Assembly (NCBI GenBank): GCA_947034895.1
Contig: OX344762.1
Span: 19,572,760 to 19,636,759 of the forward strand
Reading direction: 5' to 3'
Length of the DNA: 64,000 nt
Source of the DNA: Rhytidiadelphus loreus
Taxonomy: Eukaryota; Streptophyta; Bryopsida; Hypnales; Hylocomiaceae
The notes under the pieces are model-generated. The model was given only the letters and a program-made list of their open reading frames with translations, did no database searches and was not told where the DNA came from. Made by a program: the position numbers and the translations under genes. This document shows positions 47,525 to 59,703 of this stretch, in pieces. The first letter of the stretch is position 1; every line of letters starts with the position of its first letter.

Positions 47525-50500
47525 CCACAGAACTCAGAGGACAAGTATCGGCATCAATTGGAATCAACGTCGACAATTGATAAGAATGTTGCAGACAATG
47601 CAACTAATTTCGTTGGACAGGTAGGAGAGCCAGTGACACCCCTTTATTTGCAGGCTATGACTGATCTTGAATCACACCTAACTTTGGAGTGCAAGATCAA
47701 TTCAGTGGAAGCTTGTAGTCTTGTGGATTCTGGAGCTACGGGGATTTTTGTTCATCCTCAATTTGCCTTGGAGTGCCAGGCAGAGGTTAAGGAAAAACTC
47801 ACTCCAAGAGAAGTCCGAGTAATTGATGGGCAGAGAATTAACTTGGGCTTGATCACTCATGAAGCCATTCTAAAGTTGAATATTGTAGGCCATGAAGAGG
47901 TCCTTGTGGCGGACATCACTAACACTGGCAAGTATCCTTGTGTATTAGGGATGCCTTGGCTTGCTTGTCATGATCCCACAATTGAGTGGGGTCAGAGGAA
48001 GGTAACATTTAATTCGGACTATTGCCGAAAAACTTGTCTGCAAGGTCCCATGAAGGAGCACGATATAGGAACACGGAAAGGAAGGCCGACAAGGAAGAAG
48101 TCTCGAGATCGGAAAGAAAAGAATGATCGGAAATTGGTGCCTAAGGAAAAAGTCAAGATGGAGGCACCAAAGTATGCAATGGTGTCAGCTGCTGCATTTC
48201 GTTTGTCTGCAAAGGAGGCTGAATTGTACGCCTTGGAGGTGTCGGATTTATCAACTGATGAGCAAATTCCAAAAGAGTATCAAGATCTACAAGGGGCATT
48301 TAGTGAGGAAGCATCTAACGAGCTCCCAAACCATGGTCCAGCAGACATGAAAATAGAATTTAAAGAGGAACAAGAACCTCGAAACACAGGATTGCGGCCC
48401 ATGTCACCATCAGAATTGGAGGAGCTGCGGCGATACTTAGAAGAGAATTTGGGAAAAGAATGGATTCGACGGTCCAAATCATCCGTCTCGGCACCAATCG
48501 TATTTGCTCGAAAAAAGGACGGTTCTATTCGAGTATGCATAGATTATAGAAACCTCAACAAAGTCACGGTAAAGAATCGTTATCCATTACCATTAATTCC
48601 CGAACTTACCGACCGATTGGTGGGGGCCACCATTTTTTCCAAACTGGACGTGCAGCAAGCATATCATAGAATAAGGATGGCACGAGGACACGAATTTAAA
48701 ACAGCTTTTAAGACCAGGTATGGCTTATTTGAATATTTGGTCATGCCATTCGGTTTAACTAATGCGCCAGTTCAATTTCAAGCACATATGCAAAGTATTT
48801 TTGGGGATCTTCTTGATATTTTGGTCGTCATTTACTTGGACGATATTCTTATATTTTCGAAGACCTTAGAAGAACATCAAGCAGTGGTTCGAGAAGTCCT
48901 CCTAAGACTACAAAAACATGGGCTATATGCAAAAGCTTCAAAGTGCGAATTTCACCGTCAGTCAGTGGAGTTTTTGGGTATAGTTGTGACAGCAAAAGGA
49001 TTGGAAATGTGCAAGGACAAGGTCCAAGCTATTCAAGAATGGCCTACACCAACAACAGTGAAAGAAGTTCAAGCCTTCTTAGGTTTTGCGAATTTTTATC
49101 GCCGCTTCATCTATAATTATTCCAGGATTGCAGTTCCATTCACAATGTTGACACGCAAAGACCATAAATTTGAGTGGACCACTCAGACGGACAATGCATT
49201 TAAAGAACTTAGGTCCCGTTTCTTGCAACCACCTCTATTACTTCATACCAATTTTGAGCATCCTTTTGTAGTTGAAACGGATGCATCCGATATGGCGACT
49301 GGAGGAATTTTATCACAACGGGAGGAAGACGGGCATTTACACCCTTGCGCGTATAGAAGCTCAAAAATGTCACCAGCAGAGTTAAATTATGACATTTATG
49401 ACAAGGAATTGTTAAGTATTGTATTGGCATTCCAAGACTGGCGGGTGTATTTAGAAGGCTCTCCCCACCAAATACGGGTAATTTCTGACCATAAAAACCT
49501 TGAGCATTTTTTAACTACAAAACAGCTTAATCGCCGTCAGGCACAGTGGTCAGAGTTACTTTCCGGGTTTAATTTCGAAATTCAACATAGGCCGGGCTCA
49601 TTAAATGGGAGAGCCGACATGCTCTCACGGCCAACAGATATTATGGAAGAATATAGTGATAATTCACGACCATTACTTAAATTAGCAATGCTAGAATTAT
49701 GTGAACCAGTTCCAAATGATGCAAGTCTAATAGAAAAAATTAAAATAGCTATGAGCAAAGATGAGATGCTTCAACCAATATTGGTGTTTTTAATGAATGG
49801 TCCACACAAAGCCCCAGCAGATGCTAGGCGACATTTTCAAGCATATAGATTAATGGACGGGATCCTTTACTTTTGAGATAAAATATTTGTATCACATGAT
49901 GAGGCATTATATCGACAGATATTGAGATCAAGACATGATGCCCCGGCCGCCGGACACCAAGGAAGAGCTAAGACAATAGACCTTGTGGCAAGAAATTTTT
50001 ATTGGCCAACCATGAGACGCTATGTTCATCGATATGTCGATGGCTGTGACTTATGTCAACGTTCAAAACCTACACATCATCCAAGATATGAATTATTGCA
50101 GCCAATTCCAGCCGCCGAATCCCCTTGGAAACGGGTGTCGAATGACTTCATTGTTAAATTGCCAAACAGTAAAGGTTATGATTCAATTATGGTAGTGGTG
50201 GATAAAAATACAAAATTGGCCCATTTCATTCCAACTAACGAAACCATTGACTCTAATGGGACAGCTACATTATACTTGCACAATATTTGGAAACATCACG
50301 GAACACCAGAACACATGATATCAGATCGAGGGCCGGTTTTTGTATCCAAATTTATGAAACGACTATTTGAACTCCTCCGCATTCAACCTTCTCTGACAAC
50401 CGCATTTCATCCACAATCAGATGAGCAGACAGAAAGAGTAAATTAGATATTGGAGCAATACTTAAGAATGTTCACGACAAGAAGACTAAATGATTGGTCA

Positions 50501-51204
50501 GATCTCCTACCCATATCCGAGTTTGCATATAATAACTCTTTGCATTCGGCCACGGGATATTCACCATTTTTTGCAACTTATGGATACAATCTTGCGCTAT
50601 CATTTACAACACCCATGACATCAACGGTTCCGGCAGCTGAGCTAAGGATTCGACAATTACAAGAAATACATGAAGAAGTCAAAATATTTATTAAAATAGC
50701 CAATGACCAAGCTAAACGAAATTACGATAGAGGTGTTCAAAGACAACCTGTGTTCAACATTGGTGAGGAAGTATTGCTCCGCCACGACAATATTGCCACC
50801 ACAGCACCATCAAAGACCTTGGCTTCACGATTCTTGGGACCTTTCCCAATTATAGCTAAAATCTCAGATCTCGTCTACCGATTAAAGCTACCAAACTCAC
50901 TCCGGATTCATAACGTCTTCCACGTATCGCTACTTGAGAAGTATCGTCAAGATACAATTACAGGACGACGATTCCAACCACCTCCACCAATTATTACCCC
51001 AGAAGGAGACATAGAATGGGAAGTTTGAAATATTTTAGATTCCAGAAGAATAGGCCGATGGAAAAAACTTCAATACTTGGTGGAATGGGAAGGATACGGC
51101 CCGGAGCAAAATTCATGGGAACCGGTGGAGAATTTAAAAACGCCCCAGACGTGGTAAAAGACTTTCACAAACGTCACCCAGATGCACCAGGTAAAAGACT
51201 TTAA
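47525..51204 (+). pseudogene. pol: Pol polyprotein (PR-RT-RH-IN-chromodomain), disrupted
   Basis: One frame carries all enzyme domains. Protease LVDSGATG is near 47720; RT has YLDD at 48833-48844; RNase H has ETDASDMATGG near 49274; the integrase zinc finger has HDAPAAGH and CDLC at about 49930-50060, followed by the DDE core with ISDRGP; a chromodomain ([20 protein letters not shown]) lies at about 51029-51200. No ATG opens the frame: upstream is TAG at 47522. In-frame stops are TGA 49874-49876 between RNase H and integrase, TAG 50444-50446 after ERVN, and TGA 51026-51028 before the chromodomain. A one-base shift lies in the A-run at 51135-51140. The element can therefore not supply its own integrase, but could be mobilised by an intact relative. 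Confidence 0.92.
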
Positions 51205-51212
51205 GGGGGGAG
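51203..51212 (+). other. Polypurine tract
   Basis: AAGGGGGGAG lies three bases before the 3' LTR, the expected site for plus-strand DNA priming. It overlaps the final stop codon of pol. Confidence 0.8.
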
Positions 51213-51215
51213 TAA

Positions 51216-51451
51216 TGTTACGACTTCGTCGTACAGCTGGACGTAATTAGACACCATGGGTAGTTATGGTAGTTACAAGTCAAGCAACAACGTTGATATT
51301 TAATTCCAGGGAGGGGGGATTGTCCCTCACTCAACCTATTGTGAATACGAAGGAAAGAACGTTGAAAGGAATTAACTTATAGGAATCACGAGAGACAGGA
51401 ATTGAACGAAGTGTCGACAAGATTTCGGAAGAAGGAAATCTTCCCGTAACA
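51216..51451 (+). repeat. 3' LTR
   Basis: 236 bp, same length as the 5' LTR with seven substitutions. TATA-like TATTTAA at 51297-51303. Followed by target duplication ATTGA. Confidence 0.95.
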
Positions 51452-51456
51452 ATTGA

Positions 51457-53051
51457 TCTACTATTAAACTAATTAATAATTTCTATAAAATTTGAAATTG
51501 ATTTCTTTCTAAAATCAATTGTAGATTGAATATGCATAATTTTTGCAAATAGCAATTTTGCTTCTTAGTTAAAAATATTAAGTTGTAATTATGACAATTT
51601 TTTCAAGATTTTTATTTTAGAATAGATTTTTATTTATTCAAGTTTTTTTTACAAGTCATTTTTAAATATTTTAAAGATTACTTTTGAAGGTCAAATATAC
51701 CTAATGCACTTAAACTTAAAGACCTTATATGCTTGGAACATGTTGACTTTCATCCCATCTTCAAAATTTGAAGGTCTAATTTTAGACACTTAAAGCATTG
51801 CCACTTTTGCCCAGTACGTGGGTTCGGAACAATGTCGAGTAGAGAGCAGTTTGCCTTGGAAAATCACGGGGATTTTGGCTGCGATAAGAAATGATCTTCA
51901 AGTCTTTAAATTTGCAAATCTTCGAGTCTTCAAATCTTCAGACTGCTACCCATTGGCCTACCTTGTAATGGTTCTAAACAAGTCCAAGGGTTAGGAAAGG
52001 GTGATTAGAAATCATGGGCTTCATACATGTAAAATGGGACGGCCAAACCACGAGCTGAACCGTCCAAGGGATTGGTTCCTAAATTTCAAACCCACGGTGA
52101 CCAACAATTGTGCTTCACTAGTGAGAACAATATAAAAGTACGATCATGTAGGCAAATAACCCCACTTCGTCGCATCTACAATACAAAAAGAGGCTAAGCT
52201 ATGGTTTCATCCTTGATGCCCGCAACAACAAAATTTACAAGAAAAAACAAGCCACAAGCCACAACACACAAATCTTCTTTCATCCTCCAACTTCACTCTA
52301 ATTTCAAAATTGAACTTTGATTGAGTGCCCCCTTCCCTTTAAAACTTCAAATGAAATGAGTGATAGCTCTTTGAAAAGCTATCACAATTTTCTACACTTT
52401 CTTCAAATCTCAACTCAATTCAACATTCTATCTAATATCTATGGCTGTTCAAAGTTTTGGCCTCAAAAAGTAAGGGTAATAGACCCTCCTTCACTTCTAT
52501 ACTTACAATTCATTCATATGAACTCCAAATTGAATGAATGATATCTTTTTAAAAATCTAATAAAATTTCCTACACTCCCTCCAATTTTCATTGCAAACAA
52601 AAGACCTGTCCATTTTTTTATGGTCGATCGAAGTCTCAGCCTCTCTTCATAGGAGGTAGCAGACCTTTCTCCACTCAAACAAGTACAACTTTTGATTTAC
52701 AACTCCAAAACAAGCAAGTGAGATTAATTTAGAAACTACATACCATGATACAAAACTTCTTCAATTTTTATTTCAAAATTCTTCATACACACTTCACAAT
52801 GGGCCTCCAAACATTTGGGTTCCCCAAAACTTACAACAAGAGAGAAGATGAATAGTGTCCACCTTTTGCTCCACCTTATCAACAACTCTTCACCACATAA
52901 ATAAGTAGACATTAGTCCTTAATTTGCTCCTAAGGCTAACTACAATTACTGGCCTTCATATTTGACTTCATAACTATTTCTTTATCTTTAATTTAGAAGG
53001 AAAATCACTTCAAAGCCCACCTAAAAGGCAAACTACTTCCATCTTTTCCTT
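51457..53051. other. AT-rich unassigned sequence right of the retrotransposon
   Basis: No gene recognised. A CTTCAAATCTTC-like repeat lies near 51896-51940. Short open frames are not convincing. Confidence 0.4.
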
Positions 53052-53246
53052 TCACAATTATAACCATACAAAATAATTCTATAAAATACTTTAAACATGG
53101 ATATAAGTACTAACATCACAATTATAACCATACAAAATAATTCTATAAAATACTTTAAACATGGATATAAGTACTAACATCACAATTATAAACATACAAA
53201 ACAATTCTATAAAATACTTTAAACATGGATATAAGTACTAACATCA
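53052..53246. repeat. 64-bp tandem repeat, three copies
   Basis: TCACAATTATAACC recurs at 53052, 53116 and 53180 (last copy with minor changes). Each unit contains ATAAAATACTTTAAACATGG. Confidence 0.95.
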
Positions 53247-54085
53247 AACCAATGCCTATTAGAGATAAAAAAAAATTAGAATTTCAAGACAACCCTCACT
53301 CCATTTGCAAAAACTTGAGAATGCGTTTGATAGTTGCAACGACGTATTCAGCACAATCCGCCTTCGTTAAGGGATTGACTGGACCCTCTAACCATCGTTG
53401 GTGGCTGCGACCCCCCTTGATTGGCCTGACCATACAATAATATTGGTCGTCGTTTAGACCTTCAAAACTCTCATCAATGTCACTTCACGGCTACCGGGTT
53501 CAACACATCCGACTTACAACAAAATTACCAACGCATGAGCATCCTGTTGAAGGTTCCCGTACCACGCTGCTCTATACAAGGTTGCTTTGGTGGTCGAGAA
53601 GGCCCAACTTCATCTCGTAGATGCATGTAAGGCGATGCTAAATCCCGTGTTAGAAGTGGCTCATCCGGTAGTTGCGACAATGAAAGCTCAAATTCAACCT
53701 CCAGTTGAGGCTCTTCATCTTGAGACTTAGAAAAAACCCTCCAATTTGACATTCTAAATCTAAAGTGAAAAACAAACAACAATATTTCAACTCGATGCAA
53801 CTCTCATATGGATCCTCCTTCTTATACAAATGACTTACACTTCCATGAGAAGGCATTACCTTGAAGCTACTCATATAATATATAATATAAATATATACTA
53901 TATACGTATGTACAACACGACAACGGCAAAAAGGTAGGCTATCCCCATCGTCGGTCCCTGGCAGAGCTTGATTGCAAGCCGGGCACACCAAATATTGTAT
54001 TTTTCTCTGCAGCACAACGTGCTTGCCTGCTCAGTTCAAAATTCCCTACACCTGAAATTTGAAAATTGGGCAAGTGAGATAGCTG
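53247..54085. other. Left flank of the PIF/Harbinger pair
   Basis: No gene recognised. The element's left inverted repeat should lie in this region or slightly before it, but no matching end was found on the right side. Confidence 0.35.
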
Positions 54086-55683
54086 ATGAGCAAGGTGTGC
54101 AAGAGTACAAGTGAGATAGCTAATGAGCAAGGTGTGCAAGAGCACAACGGGGAAATGTCGAGTTGGGAGGCTTGGGCGATTCAAGAGGTGACAAGTGAGC
54201 AAGTTTGGGTGGAGAAGCAAGCTAGGGCGGAAGAGAAAGCTTGGGCGGGAGAGAAAGTCTGGACGGAGGAGGAAATTAGGGTTTTGAAATCCTTGTTTCA
54301 AGGACACAATAGGTCTTCACAACCAATGCTACAAGAAATCAACAGCCAATCCCTCGATCAGAGCATGAAAACAATTCCAATAATTTCAATGTTGAAGGAA
54401 GAAGGAACATTGGAGCTAGCGGAGAGTCTACAATCAATCCACAATCACATTTACCAATTCGAGGAAGCATCGCCATAACACAAGCAAGTAACTTGAACAT
54501 TTCAACTTCTGATAGTACTTGTAGACCCCTGAAGGATTGCAATATCAACGCCGAGGAGGAGAAGCAACTCACTCGATTTGTCATAACTATCTCTCAAGAT
54601 CCTATAGCAAGTAATCAATAAAAACGAGGTTCATTTTGGAAACGGATCCATGAGCATTATGATTATGCACAACCAAGGGGATTTAGGCCTTCTTGTTCTT
54701 TGGAGACAAAATGGAGACAAATTAAGCATGATGTGAAAATTTTATTGGTGCATACCAACAAAACTTTAGATTTGCAAGTGATTGACATTAGTCCCGAAGA
54801 CACTATGCGTATGGCCAGAGAGTTGTATTGTACAAAGAACGCGAAGAACAGTAACTTCAGCTTCAAGCATTGTTGGCTATTAGTCAAAGACTTTCTATGG
54901 TGGGTAGAAGGTTGGGTAACATTGAGAACTACAACGCCTTCGAAAAGAAACGCCATTTCGTCTTACCAAGGCTCCTATGAAATTGGAGTGGAATCTGGTA
55001 GTTTTGTAAATGGATTGGTTAGTGCAAAGCAAAACCAAGTCCTTCAAGATTGCCTCATTGGTACAAAAGCAGCAAAGGAACATTACAAAGTTGAGAAGGT
55101 TGCGGAGAGTGCTTTCTACAAGCAAGTAACAACTTCCGAGGTCATGGCGAAAGTAGTAATGCGGAAGGTTGGGGCATTAGAGGACCATAATTTAATCTTT
55201 TTAATGACTGCTCCTAATGCTCATGGTGTTCAATCCGTGGTAGCACAAGAATCTATGAGATTAAGACAAGAAGAAGAGCTTAAAAAGCTACAAAAAAGAT
55301 TAGATGCCCCAGATCAAAAGAAGAAGGATGAAGCTACAGTTTTTGAGGTAAAAAAACAACTTCGACTAGAAGCGGCTTCTACAAGACAAGCCTTGGAGGA
55401 CCGTGAAAATGAAGAAACTAGGTGTCAAATGCAAGAGTGGTGTCCCATTTTTGAAGAGACTGATTTTTATGGAAATGATGACCTTGAAGAGGAGGACAAC
55501 GAGTTTGAGAAAAACCAATTGGATGACCATGATGGATTTGAAGGCTCAGAGTGTGGGTTCAGTGATCTCGATGATATCATTAGGGAGATTGAAAACAATG
55601 AAATAGAAATATGGGGCTTTTGGCAAGCACAAATGCCTTTTACAAGTAAGTCTTTACCTTTTATTTGCTCCTATTCATATTAG
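54086..55683 (+). pseudogene. Myb/SANT-like ORF1 of a PIF/Harbinger element, broken
   Basis: Plant PIF/Harbinger elements encode a Myb/SANT DNA-binding helper besides the transposase. 54086-54478 gives a charged N-terminal part (GEKVWTEEEIRVLKSLFQGH). The SANT/trihelix core is in another frame at about 54558-54750: AEEEKQLTRFVITISQDP, then FWKRIHEHYDY and SLETKWRQIKHDVKI, the last typical of this family. 54700-55683 continues open for 327 residues, with FKHCWLLVKDF, a helical RLRQEEELKKLQKRL stretch and an acidic C-terminus resembling the NAM-associated C-terminal region. A stop near 54620 and a frame change near 54478 interrupt it. It converges with the transposase at 56772-58061. Confidence 0.75.
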
Positions 55684-55689
55684 AATTTG

Positions 55690-56771
55690 AATTTCAATAA
55701 ATTAAGTGTATACAATCTCTAGTGGCAGTTGCTTTGCCCTTTTTGAATTGTCTTTGTATTTGAAATCTTTTTTGAGTGTTTTCTGGCTTTTTAATAAGTA
55801 AGAAATTCAATGTACTGATTGTGTGGTTCATTATTGTGGTTAGTTTCAAATTTCTCTCTTGAATGGTTTTAGTGTCCATCAATCCAATTAAGTACTTGTT
55901 CTACAATTCACTTTGTGGTTAAAATTTGATTTTTAATTTCTCAAGGCCTTTGAATCCCTAATTTCAGCTCTACACTAGTTTCTACATTCAATTGTTTCTT
56001 TTAATTCAAATTTCTTGACGAGTTTTGTTATATTGTAATTTGTGGTTTCTTGAGCCTTATTTTTAGCCACAAAATAGGTTTTCAATTCTTACCCATGTTT
56101 CAATTCAAAAATCCAGAGTTCTTGGGCTTCCCAATAGTAATTTTAGCCCTATCACAGTTTTCTCATTAATATGGATGTTTTAATTCGAAATTTCAGACTG
56201 TACAGAGCTTCTACATAGTAATTTCAGCCATGAAACAAGTTTTGAATGTGTGCTTTTAAAATACAAAGGGTGCTTATTAGTAATTTGACCAATGTCACAG
56301 TCTTTGTATTCATATTCATGTTCAAGTTTGCTTTCCATTCATTTTTGGCCCTCTTAGGCATAATTTAAGGTAGATAATGGTGTATGTATTCATTTTCAAT
56401 GGCTTGTGGCTTCAAACTTCGGAATTCCATCTTTGCTGACACCTTTGCATGAATTTTATGTTCTATTTTGACTAAAATTCACCTTCACTGCAGGTGGTTC
56501 AACAAGAAGTAATGTGGATTTGACACAAGAGTATCATCCCTACATTGAGCCCTACATTGATGGCCAAAATTCACAAAGTTAGTGGGATGAATTGTCTTGT
56601 ATGGATCCAGATATGCAAACAACGTGACATGTTATAGGTAGTAGGGGAGAAAGAAAGAGATGTAGATGAAGGGAATGAGAACATAAACTATGGAGATAAT
56701 ATTAACACTAGACTCACTTTGAATAGTGAACATTACTATCAATGATAATTATGTATTGCAAACTTTTGAAT
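55690..56771. other. Spacer between the two converging Harbinger genes
   Basis: T-rich sequence that looks like an intron of the SANT gene; a possible small terminal exon after CAG lies at about 56495-56583 (GGSTRSNVDLTQEYHPYIE). Otherwise nothing recognised. Confidence 0.4.
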
Positions 56772-58061
56772 TTATGCCATATTGGTTTCTTTCAGTTCCC
56801 ACAAATGTTCTATGAGGTCTCCACTCAACCCATAGTGTGTGTATGCATCCTCTATCTCCCTAGTGCTTGTGATCAACTCATCAAATGTTAATCCTTTATT
56901 GTATGGTAGTGAATTTTTTCTTTGCAACTCTGTGACTATATCTTCAAGGTCATGTACATCTTGTTCATCCTCCACTATCATATTGTGGAGACTCGTGTGG
57001 AGAATGCAACAAACAAATATAATATCCGCTATGACTTCCATGGAGTTTTGATGATAGAAAATTGGGTTTGAAGGACACCGAAACATTCCTCCACGTTTTT
57101 GCAAATGGCCTCTTGTTGTTGTGCAAAGTACCTCTTCTTCTCATCAGAAGGTTGGTGGATGCTTTGAACAAATAAGCCCATAGAGGGTAGATGCCATCTA
57201 TCAAAAGATAATATTGATTGTAGTGGCAACCATTAATTAATTGTGAACTGTGTCTTTCACTGCTCACTAGTCAACATGTTATATATCAAAGGAGAACGGT
57301 CTAAGACATTGAGGTCATTATTAGATTCAGGGAGTCCAAAGAAAGCATGCCAAATATGCAAATTCTTAGTGGCTATGACTTCAAGAATGATGGACTTCTT
57401 GCCACATCTATCTCCAAAGTCTCCTTGCCAAGCCACTGGACAATTTTTTCATTCATAGTGTATACAATCCAATTAAAAAAACATACCCAGAAATCCTCGG
57501 GCATCGTTGAAAGCCAAGTGCTTCTCAAAGTTTGCGAAGGTCAATTGCCTCAAATGGCATTCTTAAAAAATCTCCCGAATTGCCACACAAAAACTCTTCA
57601 TAGACTCCATTGCAGTTGCCTCACTTGTCCGGCAATATTCATCCATGGCATCTGTACAAATTCCATGTGAAAGCATACGGAGAGTAGCAGTAATTTTCTG
57701 ATGTAGAGACAATCCTAGAACTCCAAATGCGTCCCTCTTTTGCACAAAATAAGAATCATGGGCACAAACTTTGTCCAAGCAAGGAATGACACATTCTATA
57801 GCATCGTTTAAAGAGAAAAGCCTCGTAGACTAGAGTTTCACTAAAGTAACCCTTGAACATCCTCTCACGCATCTCATGGCAATCTCTCTCGACATTTGGT
57901 GCTTTCCTTGGACGAGATCCTTTCGCAATAGAAGACCGGATGAAGCAATTGTTCACCCTAAAACGTAAACCCAAATTCAAGTTGAAAGCCAATTCTTCCT
58001 CCTCATCACTATCATCAAATAAATCTTTACTACCAAGCAAGCAAGCCCTCCAAACATCCAT
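56772..58061 (-). pseudogene. PIF/Harbinger transposase (HARBI1/ALP1-like nuclease), decayed
   Basis: Reading from 58061 on the minus strand: RKAPNVERDCHEMRERMFKG (start of conserved region); then DAFGVLGLSLHQKITATLRM and SEATAMESMKSFCVAIREIF; then the DDE core with LDCIHYE (the expected W after it is a TGA stop), KKSIILEVIATKNLHIWHAF and GLPESNNDLNVLDRSPL; then NGCHYNQYYLLIDGIYP; EECFGVLQTQFSIIKTPW; and NMIVEDEQD close to the end at 56772. These parts lie in different frames, so at least four frameshifts and two or more internal stops have accumulated. Catalytic D residues are still readable. Non-functional relic. Confidence 0.85.
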
Positions 58062-59045
58062 CCCAAAGTATTGAAATTGAAAATAAATTACAAGTGAACA
58101 AAAGTCCTAAATCCAAATTGAACAAGAGTTTGCTTGCAAAGGCTAAAAAACAACGCAGTTGTTTTCAGAAATAATCTTGTGCTTTGAGTGACAAAGCTTG
58201 TCCTCATTAATAAGCTATAGCAGAATCTCTTAAGCAACAGTCAAGGCTTTTTTAAACTGAAACAAGTAGGCCAGAGTTTCATGGCAAAAAATTCCATTGC
58301 GTTTGAAGTGCTCTGGCAGTCCCAACGGTGGGGCAAAGTAACCCAAAAATTGCTAGGATTATTGCCTAGCATACCAATGTGGGTTCACCTTGAAGGATTG
58401 GCTGCCCCACGGTGGCGATGCTATTAATCCCTCAAGGCCCAACAACTTTTTGACTATGGGGATTTTCAATAAATGGTCCCACTTTGATATTTTTAACCAT
58501 ACAAAAGTAAAGACTACTTTGTCTAGTATGCATGTAATTAATTGTAAAAAATATTGACCGTTGTATTTTTAGATTATAATAATTTTGGACGATCAACCTT
58601 ATGGGTAAAAATCGCATTTGGGGGGGAAGAAAAATGATAAGAAGATGAATAATACTTTTTTACCTCCAAATTTTTCAAGTTTTAATCTAAGTCAAGTGTA
58701 GTATTTTAAATCTTTTTTAAATGAAAAATAAAAAAACTCTCTAAAATTTGTGCACACTTTCAAACAAATGGAGTAGAAAGTCAATACTAACCAAATTGGA
58801 TCCTACAAAATTAAAAAAAATTATATATGTGTCAATTTTTTAAATTTAACAATTTCTACCATTAGTATATTTTTTGGAACATCTTCAAAAAAATTTGGAA
58901 TCATTCTAATTATTTTGTATTTGTAATCACGCCAAATTGAACCTTCTATTTGTAAAATTGCTAAAAATAAAAATCTAAAAATAAATTTCTTCAAACCTAG
59001 TTTGTTTGTGTAAAGTGAAGACTAGAAATGTCAAAGGAAATGTTT
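58062..59045. other. Right flank of the Harbinger pair
   Basis: No gene recognised. GCCAGAG at 58270-58276 and CTCTGGC at 58311-58317 form a small hairpin. No terminal repeat matching the left side was found. Confidence 0.35.
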
Positions 59046-59132
59046 CATTAGATGAGATTCGGGAAGGCTAGAGGGTTGTTTTAGGCCTGTTTCTAGCTTC
59101 ATCCCCCCCGGTCTCATCGAACGCCGGTGTCA

Positions 59133-59135
<3 letters not shown>
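59046..59135 (-). mobile_element. Family B MITE, partial inverted copy
   Basis: Begins CATTAGATGAGATTCGGG and resembles the complement of the right end of 59451-59703 (GAGGGTTGTTTTAGGCCTGT). It ends near a TA microsatellite. Confidence 0.55.

Positions 59136-59136
<1 letters not shown>

Positions 59137-59175
<39 letters not shown>
59137..59175. repeat. TA microsatellite
   Basis: About 19 TA dinucleotides. Confidence 0.95.
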
Positions 59176-59181
<6 letters not shown>

Positions 59182-59450
59182 AAAAATTAAATGAAAAATC
59201 CTTAAAAAAAAGTTTTATTTTATTTTATTTTTCAAAAAAAGTAAACTGGCAGTCTCCCAACCAAGTCAGCACAGCTTGAAATTAAGAAAATTAAAAAATT
59301 AAATAAGTATGTCAATTTGTTACAGTCTACAAAATCCTAGTTTACAAAATTTTGAGATTTGTTTCAATCTATTGAGAATTTGCCATTGAAAAGTTGAAGA
59401 AGACACATTGTGTCCTTTGGTCCTTGAGGGGTTAAAGATTTGTGGAGAAC

Positions 59451-59703
59451 CATTAGATGGGATTTGGCCCATCTGGAGGGCCATGAGTTCCCAACTATAG
59501 GGAACGCGCTGCGCTAGTGCAGCAATCTAACGTGGCCGAGTGACTGCCACGTCATTGGAAGAAAAAAAATTACTTTCATTTTTTCATTTCAGAAGCAAAT
59601 TTTTTTTTGGTAATATAATACACGACGCTTCCTCGTTGCATTGAGAACAGATTTGAGAACGGGCCTGAAACGACCCTCCAGTGTAGGTGAAAAACATCTA
59701 ATG
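59451..59703. mobile_element. Family B MITE, copy 3
   Basis: 253-bp element from CATTAGATGGGATTTGGCCC to, on the complementary strand, CATTAGATGTTTTTCACC; both ends then carry CTGGAGGG. Non-coding. Confidence 0.7.

Larger units (their letters stand above)
45693..51451 (+). mobile_element. Ty3/gypsy chromovirus, full length, decayed pol
   Basis: 5,759-bp LTR retrotransposon. LTRs of 236 bp (45693-45928 and 51216-51451) begin TGTTA and end TAACA. Target duplication ATTGA lies at 45688-45692 and 51452-51456. Order is gag, protease, RT, RNase H, integrase, chromodomain, as in chromoviruses. The two LTRs differ at 7 of 236 positions (five transitions, two transversions), so insertion is fairly recent. 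Three premature stops and one frameshift disable pol. The RT/RNase H motifs and a full canonical chromodomain resemble Tf1/sushi/Tcn1-like elements of fungi and early land plants rather than common angiosperm chromoviruses. Confidence 0.95.

Noticed and set aside
58270..58317. Terminal inverted repeat of the Harbinger element
   Set aside because: GCCAGAG/CTCTGGC is a local 7-bp hairpin; no partner exists on the left side of the gene pair.
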